Positions 1-5,328 of a stretch of DNA of 64,000 nt are shown piece after piece. Origin of the DNA: Pedobacter polysacchareus (GTDB lineage: Bacteria > Bacteroidota > Bacteroidia > Sphingobacteriales > Sphingobacteriaceae); assembly GCF_019802255.1 (NCBI RefSeq), contig NZ_JAHYSS010000011.1:1-64000 (forward strand), in the 5' to 3' direction. Under the pieces are notes generated by a model that saw nothing but the letters and a program-made list of their open reading frames with translations, ran no database searches and was not told the origin of the DNA. Both the position numbers and the translations under genes were made by a program. The first letter of the stretch is position 1, and the number at the start of each line of letters is the position of its first letter.

Positions 1-66
1 TAGACTTGGAACCTAGTCTAGTCTCTTGCCAAAGAGACATTCATTACAAAACCTTTACGGGCGCAC
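1..66 (-). mobile_element. Possible 5' end of a group II intron inside the integrase gene
   Basis: On the minus strand the integrase frame stops matching its family at base 67, and the next bases read GTGCGCCC, which fits the GUGYG 5' end of bacterial group II introns. The remaining bases form two perfect hairpins: a 7-bp stem with a 4-base loop at 21-38 and a 6-bp stem at 1-20, as expected for a structured RNA. The upstream exon ends after the first T of a codon. A following TA or TG would give the Leu that family members usually have after Asn-x-Tyr. Only 66 bases are visible, so neither a reverse transcriptase nor domain V can be seen. Another insertion or a simple rearrangement is possible. 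Confidence 0.4.
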
Positions 67-1063
67 AATACTCATTCGTCTTTTGGTTGCTCGCCACTGG
101 CATCGCTCTGTCTTTAACAACACAATATTCATTCTCGGCATATCGGTCTAAAATCGTCATTGCAGAAGGTAACAGAGGGATCGCCGAACGGATATTGGTT
201 TTCTTTCTATTGGTGAAGATCCAGTGGTTACCATCAACTCCTTTGGTGATGTTGGACAGCTTTAGTTTTTGAACGTCAGCATAAGCAAGTCCGGTAAAAC
301 AGCAAAACAGAAACACATCCCTAACTTGCAAAAGCCTTGTAGTACTAAACTGTTTTTGCGCAATGCGTTGTAGTTCTTCCTCCGACAGAAATGGGCGCTC
401 TACCGGTTTAGATTTAAGCTTATAGCCAAACATTGGGTCATTGTCTATCCATTTTAGATTTAAACAAATGCGGATGATCTTGCCGAAGTTTTTAAGGTAT
501 CGTATAGCTGTATTATTCGCACAGCTGTTTTCTGTTCTCAGGTAAAATTCGAAATCGCTGATAAACGCATGGTTTATTTCTTTGATATCTACATCATTGA
601 CCTTGTGCTTTTCGAGCATAAAGGCTTGAAGGTGGCGTTCCAGTATCTCAAATCTTTTTAAAGTTCCAATCGCATATTGTTTACCTACCAAAGCTTTCAT
701 TTTTCTGTTGTGATTCTTCACAGCCTCTAAAAGGGTGTGTGTTGCGGTGTCTTTTCCTTGAAATTTGTTTCTGATACTTTCTGCGGTAACTGCAACACCA
801 GCTTGGGTAAGATCTTTGTGTGCCCGATAAACCATTGCCTGTAAGTTGTCCAGATAGGCATTAAACCTTTTTGTATCTTCTTTAGTTCCGGTTAATCGTC
901 CGGTTTTGGGATTCCAGTGTTCCGGTTTGCATTCTTGTCCTGTAGTAATTTCCACACGATTTCCTTCTACGGTAATCCTTAAATAGATAGGGGAATCACC
1001 GCAAGAATAGTTTTTTTGCTTTTTCATGTAGAATAGCATACTGAAATTCGTTTTCATAATCAA
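44..1063 (-). CDS. Tyrosine recombinase (phage-type integrase), interrupted; N-terminal part
   Basis: Site-specific recombinase of the Bacteroidota type. Residues 1-90 form the arm-DNA-binding domain, about 105-220 the SAM-like core-binding domain, and from about 230 the catalytic domain begins, with the FTGLAYADV helix and the beta-hairpin Lys in TNRKKTN. The first catalytic Arg is Ala here, a change also common in Bacteroidota integrases. The family is usually about 400 residues. This frame ends at 339, just after a SNQKTNEY motif, so the His-x-x-Arg, His/Trp and Tyr catalytic residues are absent from the visible frame. The break is inside the window, not at its edge, and coincides with the possible intron at 1-66. 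The gene starts 240 bases from the 3' end of tRNA-Lys, the usual place for an element that integrates into a tRNA. Either ATG at codon 1 or 3 may be used. Confidence 0.85.
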   Translation of the reverse strand: MIMKTNFSMLFYMKKQKNYSCGDSPIYLRITVEGNRVEITTGQECKPEHWNPKTGRLTGTKEDTKRFNAYLDNLQAMVYRAHKDLTQAGVAVTAESIRNKFQGKDTATHTLLEAVKNHNRKMKALVGKQYAIGTLKRFEILERHLQAFMLEKHKVNDVDIKEINHAFISDFEFYLRTENSCANNTAIRYLKNFGKIIRICLNLKWIDNDPMFGYKLKSKPVERPFLSEEELQRIAQKQFSTTRLLQVRDVFLFCCFTGLAYADVQKLKLSNITKGVDGNHWIFTNRKKTNIRSAIPLLPSAMTILDRYAENEYCVVKDRAMPVASNQKTNEYCAPVKVL

Positions 1064-1158
1064 CTGATTTAAGGTTAAACAAATGTAGCCTTGCAGTTAA
1101 TTGACGTCAAGTCGTTTAATGAATGAACTTTCTGTATATCAGAATGTTAACACGTTTA

Positions 1159-1195
1159 TTCGGTGAGTCGGGGGAACTTCAATTTACTCACCGAA
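1159..1195. repeat. 10-bp inverted repeat upstream of the integrase
   Basis: The arms TTCGGTGAGT (1159-1168) and ACTCACCGAA (1186-1195) are perfect complements separated by 17 bases. They lie between the integrase start and the terminator of tRNA-Lys. A binding site for the recombinase, part of the attachment region or an integrase operator are all possible. Nothing in the window decides between them. Confidence 0.5.
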
Positions 1196-1250
1196 TCACT
1201 CACTTTTTAAATGTGATTTATTGAATAAACTGTAGGTTTGGGTAAAAACA

Positions 1251-1283
1251 AAAAGCCTGCAATCAATTGATTTGCAGGCTTTT
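1251..1283 (-). terminator. Terminator of tRNA-Lys
   Basis: A perfect 12-bp stem (1251-1262 with 1272-1283) encloses a 9-base loop. On the minus strand the stem ends in a T run, giving a factor-independent terminator just after the 3' end of tRNA-Lys. It would isolate the tRNA transcript from the integrase. The A/T-flanked stem could work in both directions. Confidence 0.8.
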
Positions 1284-1303
1284 AAACGTTTTGTTACTAT
1301 TTC

Positions 1304-1379
1304 TGGTGATCCCGCTGGGATTCGAACCCAGGACCACTACATTAAAAGTGTAATGCTCTACCAGCTGAGCTACGGAATC
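1304..1379 (-). tRNA. tRNA-Lys (UUU)
   Basis: The 76-base cloverleaf is complete. The acceptor stem is 7 bp with discriminator A and an encoded CCA, the D arm pairs GCTC with GAGC, the anticodon stem TTACA/TGTAG holds the loop CTTTTAA (anticodon TTT), and the T arm pairs CTGGG with CCCAG around TTCGAAT. The 3' end faces the integrase gene, so the tRNA is the likely attachment site of the element to the left. The second attachment copy would lie outside the window. Confidence 0.97.
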
Positions 1380-1405
1380 AATTATTATTTCGTTGTTTGG
1401 TAATG

Positions 1406-1413
1406 CAAAGATA
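1406..1413 (-). promoter_or_regulatory. Promoter -7 box of tRNA-Lys
   Basis: The minus strand reads TATCTTTG, an exact match to the Bacteroidota primary-sigma -7 consensus TAnnTTTG. It lies 26 bases before the mature tRNA 5' end, leaving a leader of about 20 bases. The -33 element is only a T run and is not convincing. Confidence 0.6.
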
Positions 1414-1665
1414 TTAATTATTATGTAAAATCAGCCTTAACGATGCTAAAAAAACGCTTTTACTCTGTAAGCTGCTGTATTTTAGCTGAATAATTTTATG
1501 CTTATTTTTCCTTGATCATAATTTCCTCAACTTTTGAATAAAGTGCTTTAAAGCACTCTATACGCACTTTTTTAAACAAATCAATTGATGTTAAGTACTT
1601 TATCATATTTCTCTTGAAATTACACGGATATGAATATTTTTTACATATAAATACCATTCTTCCCA

Positions 1666-1673
1666 TATATTTG
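1666..1673 (+). promoter_or_regulatory. Promoter -7 box of map
   Basis: TATATTTG matches TAnnTTTG exactly and lies 71 bases before the map start. Upstream there is only a T-rich stretch instead of a clear -33 TTTG. Confidence 0.5.
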
Positions 1674-1743
1674 TAATTCTAAACTTAAAAAATAAATCTT
1701 CTGAACAGATATCAGGTCGTTCAGAGTTAAATAGCAAAAGAGT

Positions 1744-2544
1744 ATGTATAAGACGGATGAGGAAGTTGAGATTCAACGTGAAAGTTGTTTATTGGTAAGT
1801 GCTACGATTACAGAGGTGGCTAAGATTCTTAAACCAGGAATCACTACGGTGTCTCTTGATGTAATGGCAGAGCAGTTTATTAGAGACAATGGTGCAAATC
1901 CAACTTGTAAAGGTTACCACGGTTTCCCTTACAGCCTTTGTATTTCTATAAATGAGCAGGTTGTTCATGGTTTCCCGAGTGAATATATTATAAAAGAAGG
2001 TGATGTAGTTTCTATTGATACTGTGGTTGATAAGAATGGTTTTCATGGTGATCATGCCTATACTTTTATTATGGGTGAAGTGGCGCAAAAAGTGCTTGAC
2101 TTGGTAAGAATTACCAAAGAATCACTTTATGTTGGAATAAAACAAGCAGTAGCGGGCAACCGTACTGGCGATATAGGTTATGCTATTGAGCAGTATACCA
2201 ATGGAAAACATGGTTATGGCGTAGTACGCGAGATGGTAGGCCATGGTGTAGGCAGAGAGATGCATGAAGATCCTCAAGTGCCAAATTACGGCAGAAAAGG
2301 AAGCGGTAAAAAGTTAATTGAAAACATGGTGTTGGCAATTGAGCCGATGATCACTATGGGAAGTCGTCAAATCTTTACAGAAGAGGACGGCTGGACGATT
2401 TCTACGCAAGATGGTTTACCAGCAGTTCATTTCGAACACAATGTTTGTGTGAAAAAGGGCGCTCCAATTCTCCTTTCCGACTATTCCCCAATTGAAGCTG
2501 CAGAAAAAGCAAATGCAAATCTAAATAGCAGTTATTACAACTAA
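1744..2544 (+). CDS. map: Methionine aminopeptidase, type I
   Basis: Cytoplasmic metalloenzyme that removes the initiator Met from new proteins with small second residues. The pita-bread fold covers nearly the whole 266 residues. All five metal ligands are visible by alignment with the E. coli enzyme: Asp92 (VSID), Asp103 (HGD), His167 (GHGVG), Glu200 (AIEPM) and Glu231 (FEHN), with His75 in the substrate pocket. There is no N-terminal zinc-finger extension, so this is the short bacterial type. The start fits the family N-terminus. About 15 residues trail beyond the catalytic fold. The gene stands alone with its own terminator, not in the ribosomal-protein operon where a second map copy often lies in this phylum. 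Confidence 0.95.
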   Translation: MYKTDEEVEIQRESCLLVSATITEVAKILKPGITTVSLDVMAEQFIRDNGANPTCKGYHGFPYSLCISINEQVVHGFPSEYIIKEGDVVSIDTVVDKNGFHGDHAYTFIMGEVAQKVLDLVRITKESLYVGIKQAVAGNRTGDIGYAIEQYTNGKHGYGVVREMVGHGVGREMHEDPQVPNYGRKGSGKKLIENMVLAIEPMITMGSRQIFTEEDGWTISTQDGLPAVHFEHNVCVKKGAPILLSDYSPIEAAEKANANLNSSYYN

Positions 2545-2570
2545 CGCTCATTTTTTATATACATATTGAA

Positions 2571-2612
2571 AACACAGGCCAATCCAATAACAGGGTTGGC
2601 CTGTGTTGTTTT
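2571..2612 (+). terminator. Terminator of map
   Basis: A perfect 12-bp stem (2571-2582 with 2596-2607) with a 13-base loop is followed by a T-rich tail, 26 bases after the map stop codon. Confidence 0.8.
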
Positions 2613-2684
2613 CAATGCAATTCTCTTTTTTAATATTATCTAATGATAAGTGATACCACGCTTAAATATTTCGTAAGGCCTTTG

Positions 2685-2714
2685 TTTGTAATTAGTCTAA
2701 ATAGTATATATTTG
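2685..2714 (+). promoter_or_regulatory. Promoter of the ECF sigma gene with a Fur-like palindrome
   Basis: TTTG (2685-2688), an 18-base spacer and TATATTTG (2707-2714) give a housekeeping Bacteroidota promoter. The start of transcription would fall near 2721, which leaves a 17-base leader before the TTG codon at 2738 and supports that start. The spacer holds TTAG-T-CTAA (2692-2700), a perfect short palindrome within ATTAGTCTAAAT that resembles Fur boxes of the phylum. The promoter match is direct; iron control is inferred from the box and the genes downstream. Confidence 0.6.
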
Positions 2715-2737
2715 CTGCACAGTCTTTAGAACCAATT

Positions 2738-3283
2738 TTGCCAAAAACCACAAACATACACGCAGCTGATACCTTTACCCGTATCAACCGACAAACTTTT
2801 GAAACCATATACAATATGTATTGGGACAAGGTTTACGCCGTATGTTACAACAACATCAGAGAGATTGAACCGGCAAAAGAAATGGTTCAGGACATCTTTA
2901 AATCACTGTGGGAGAGAAGAGCGGAGCTCGAACTCGAAAACGTGAGCAATTACCTGATCCGCTCTGCAAAATTCAAAACTTTTGAATACATCCGAAACAA
3001 AGTGAGCCGTGAAAAGCACATATGTATCAAATACCAGGATTGTACACATTCTACAAATTGCACAGAAGAACACATCAACTACACCAACCTTAAGGAAAGT
3101 GTCAATCTTCTCGTTGATACCCTCCCTTGTCAGTGTAAAAAGGTATACCGGATGAGTAGGGAGCAAGGTATGAGCAACAAAGAAATTGCTATTGCCTTAT
3201 TCATCAGCGAAAGGGCTGTAGAATACCACATTACCAAAAGTCTAGCTGCCCTCAGACAACGTCTTTCCGAATATTCTGAATGA
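2738..3283 (+). CDS. ECF RNA polymerase sigma factor (FecI-like)
   Basis: Alternative sigma factor of 181 residues that directs RNA polymerase to genes of one uptake system. Region 2 spans about residues 20-88, with the MVQDIFKSLWERR helix typical of Bacteroidota ECF factors. Region 4 spans about 125-178, with the helix-turn-helix SNKEIAIALFISERAVEYHI. The start is TTG, chosen because the promoter ends just upstream; the first ATG (2816) would cut into region 2. A 91-base gap separates it from the FecR-like gene, and a TonB receptor with two surface lipoproteins follows, so it most likely controls siderophore uptake. Confidence 0.9.
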   Translation: MPKTTNIHAADTFTRINRQTFETIYNMYWDKVYAVCYNNIREIEPAKEMVQDIFKSLWERRAELELENVSNYLIRSAKFKTFEYIRNKVSREKHICIKYQDCTHSTNCTEEHINYTNLKESVNLLVDTLPCQCKKVYRMSREQGMSNKEIAIALFISERAVEYHITKSLAALRQRLSEYSE

Positions 3284-3300
3284 AATTAGCTGGGGCATTA

Positions 3301-3326
3301 CGGAAAACGAGTCATTATGCTACTAA
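3301..3326 (+). promoter_or_regulatory. Candidate ECF-dependent promoter, copy 1
   Basis: The pattern CGGnAA-N4-GT-N2 followed by TTATGCTACTAA (3315-3326) recurs with identical spacing at 5276-5301, before the TonB receptor. The layout (GGAA-like -35, then about 16 bases, then a -10 region) suits an ECF sigma factor. Here it would start a transcript about 40 bases before the FecR-like gene. Two copies in the expected places are direct evidence; recognition by the sigma factor at 2738 is inferred. Confidence 0.5.
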
Positions 3327-3374
3327 TATTTTATATAAGTTTGTATTCCGATAAAAGTAGGCGTTTACACGAAA

Positions 3375-4043
3375 ATGAACATTGACAAAGACCTCATAGA
3401 AAAATACCATCGCAATCAATGCAGCACCGAAGAGCGTGATGCAGTGGAGGAATGGTTATTTTCCAGCCATACCGATGAAGGTCTTCAATTGCCATTGGGC
3501 GAGTCTAAAGCAGCTCATAAAGCAGACATCTGGAGGGGAATCGCTGATATTCTTCCGGAGGAAGCGCATATTGAAACAAAAGCAAAGCCTTTACCTGAAA
3601 AACCAATCCGTAAGTATTCCTTTTGGATGCTTGGGACAGCGGCCACTATAGTGCTAGCGATGTCTAGTTTAGCCATAGTGCAATTGCAGAAAAACCGGCA
3701 GCAAACAGATCCTGAGCTGGTATCAGTGAACAATACTTCGACCGTAAAGGTACATCATCTGGAAGTAAAAGGCTATGCCTTATCGGTTGGAACCAGTACA
3801 TCTGCTAAAATCGACAACCTAACCGGTGTGGTAGACCTATCCGGAAGCATACTCATTTCCCCTAAAAAAGACATGACACTACAATTTGAAGGTAGTCCTG
3901 AAAAGATCACTTTCAAAAAAGGTCAAACTTATATCATACTTAAAAGCAAAGAAGGAACAAATCAGATCATCGTTAGTGAGAAGAACCTGATGGATCTGCC
4001 TCCGATTCTTCAAAAGCAAATTATCAATGAATTCAACATCTAA
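3375..4043 (+). CDS. FecR-like anti-sigma factor, divergent C-terminus
   Basis: Predicted inner-membrane anti-sigma factor of 222 residues. Residues 1-45 resemble the FecR N-terminal domain (YHRNQCSTEERDAVEEWL), which binds the sigma factor in the cytoplasm. One membrane segment lies at about 83-103, followed by a periplasmic part of about 115 residues with repeated short beta-strand motifs. The usual FecR (about 100 residues) and DUF4974 domains are not recognisable, and normal Bacteroidota FecR proteins are 300-400 residues, as in the second pair in this window. The missing STN-contact domain fits the downstream receptor, which also lacks an STN domain. The 3' end overlaps the next gene by 17 bases, so the two are probably translated together. 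Confidence 0.7.
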   Translation: MNIDKDLIEKYHRNQCSTEERDAVEEWLFSSHTDEGLQLPLGESKAAHKADIWRGIADILPEEAHIETKAKPLPEKPIRKYSFWMLGTAATIVLAMSSLAIVQLQKNRQQTDPELVSVNNTSTVKVHHLEVKGYALSVGTSTSAKIDNLTGVVDLSGSILISPKKDMTLQFEGSPEKITFKKGQTYIILKSKEGTNQIIVSEKNLMDLPPILQKQIINEFNI

Positions 4044-5247
4044 TCGTTCTCTCTCTTTTCTTTTGTTGCTGCTGACCAGCCTTTTTGGGTGTACAGACGG
4101 CGCGTTGACCGCTAAAAATGAAGGTGCTCACAAATACAGTATTTACATCCTGGCTAAGGATGGAAGCGAGTATATAGTAGAAACTGATCAGCTCGATGCA
4201 GGAGTGATCCTCCCTGAAAAGGAGGGTGCTGAGCTGAACACCAAGGAAATGGATCGTAGCGTGATCGTGAAAAACGGCTACTATTATCACCTCAACAGGA
4301 AAAAAGCGGCATTGGTAAAGTATGAGCTAAAAGACAAACAACTGAGGGAAGTTCAATCTATGCCTTTAGCAAAGTTCTCTATTGAAAACTTTCATTGGCT
4401 AGGCAGAGATACTTTGCTGCTCACAGGTTTAAATACGCCAGAATTTACGCAAGTGAAATATAACATGCTCAAGGTGGCAGCAATGAAGCCCATCAGTGAG
4501 GGAAATATGGAAATTCCGGTTCCTTCTGGAAATTTCGACAATATGTCGGTAGGCTTTGTGAAAAAGCAGGGTTCAAAGCTGCTGGTTGGCTATACTTACC
4601 ATCAGGAACTTGGACTGCTCAATTACACTACAAGTGATACCACCTATGTGACCGAACTGAATTACCCGCAAATGACCGCCGTAAAAACAGCAAAGGATAC
4701 ACGTTCTACCTATCCAGGTGGTGTGAATACCGTTCAAACCTCTTCTTTTGAGGATGCAGAAGGTGATTTCTACTTCATGGACTGTCCAGGGATCGCCTTG
4801 GGAAATCGCCCGGAACTCGCTACTGGAATCCTGCGCATCAATAAAAATGAAACTTCCCCAGACCCTCATTACTTTTTCAATATATCCAGGTCAATTGGCA
4901 ATCATGCCTATGGAATGTGGCCTGTTGGAGGCAACAAAGCCATCGTCCGAGCAGAGCGAAAAGACCTATTCAAAGGGCTTTGGGATCATTACAGTACGCC
5001 ACATTTTGAATTCTACCTGGTAGATGTGAAAAATAATAAAGTGATCAATAAGCTGGCACTTCCTTTAGATAAAGGAACCAGAAGGGAATGCGTATTGTTA
5101 AAGGATAACATCGCCTACATTTCCATAAACTCCTCAGCAGAAGGTAACTTTATCTGGAAATATGACCTTAAAACCGGTGCTCTAAGCAAAGGATTGGAGC
5201 TTGCTGGAAATACAGATTTCATCCTTAGAATTGATCAGCTGAGATAA
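4027..5247 (+). CDS. DUF4374 surface lipoprotein, XusB-like, copy 1
   Basis: Lipoprotein of 406 residues with a signal peptide and lipobox ending at Cys22 (LFGC). The rest reads as repeated beta-propeller blades typical of DUF4374. In Bacteroides thetaiotaomicron the DUF4374 protein XusB binds ferric enterobactin at the cell surface and passes it to the receptor XusA; this role is inferred here. It is clearly paralogous to the protein at 7761-8963: both share a DPxYFFN motif, an xxKAIVRxR stretch and the ending ILRIxxLx. Its position between the anti-sigma gene and the receptor promoter is unusual, because XusB normally follows the receptor. It may act as a second binding protein for another siderophore or link substrate binding to sigma control. 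Confidence 0.8.
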   Translation: MNSTSNRSLSFLLLLLTSLFGCTDGALTAKNEGAHKYSIYILAKDGSEYIVETDQLDAGVILPEKEGAELNTKEMDRSVIVKNGYYYHLNRKKAALVKYELKDKQLREVQSMPLAKFSIENFHWLGRDTLLLTGLNTPEFTQVKYNMLKVAAMKPISEGNMEIPVPSGNFDNMSVGFVKKQGSKLLVGYTYHQELGLLNYTTSDTTYVTELNYPQMTAVKTAKDTRSTYPGGVNTVQTSSFEDAEGDFYFMDCPGIALGNRPELATGILRINKNETSPDPHYFFNISRSIGNHAYGMWPVGGNKAIVRAERKDLFKGLWDHYSTPHFEFYLVDVKNNKVINKLALPLDKGTRRECVLLKDNIAYISINSSAEGNFIWKYDLKTGALSKGLELAGNTDFILRIDQLR

Positions 5248-5275
5248 TTCTTTATTTTTTTTCCAGTTGCACCTT

Positions 5276-5301
5276 CGGGAATATTGTGCTTATGCTACTA
5301 A
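5276..5301 (+). promoter_or_regulatory. Candidate ECF-dependent promoter, copy 2
   Basis: Same pattern and spacing as 3301-3326, including the identical 12-mer TTATGCTACTAA (5290-5301). Transcription would start near 5308, which favours the ATG at 5329 as the receptor start over 5311. It would drive the receptor, second lipoprotein and PepSY genes. Confidence 0.5.
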
Positions 5302-5321
5302 CAGGTATAAATGCACAATAT
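5281..5321. repeat. 9-bp inverted repeat around the -10 region of the receptor promoter
   Basis: ATATTGTGC (5281-5289) and GCACAATAT (5313-5321) are perfect complements enclosing the conserved 12-mer of the candidate promoter. It may be an operator, or an RNA hairpin if transcription starts further upstream. Copy 1 of the promoter has no such repeat. Confidence 0.45.
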
Positions 5322-5328
5322 TAAAATA

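Larger units (their letters stand above)
1380..1743. other. 364-bp intergenic region with a 16-bp palindrome
   Basis: No ORF or RNA gene is supported here. The region carries the leftward promoter of tRNA-Lys and the rightward promoter of map. Near the middle, 1542-1557 is a perfect 16-bp palindrome (AGTGCTTT/AAAGCACT) with no spacer, followed 15 bases later by a T run. It may be a dimeric regulator site or a weak hairpin. The rest is AT-rich and otherwise featureless. Confidence 0.5.

Noticed and set aside
6..272. Plus-strand ORF of 88 codons at the left edge
   Set aside because: It lies opposite the integrase gene and the possible intron, with no recognisable protein features.
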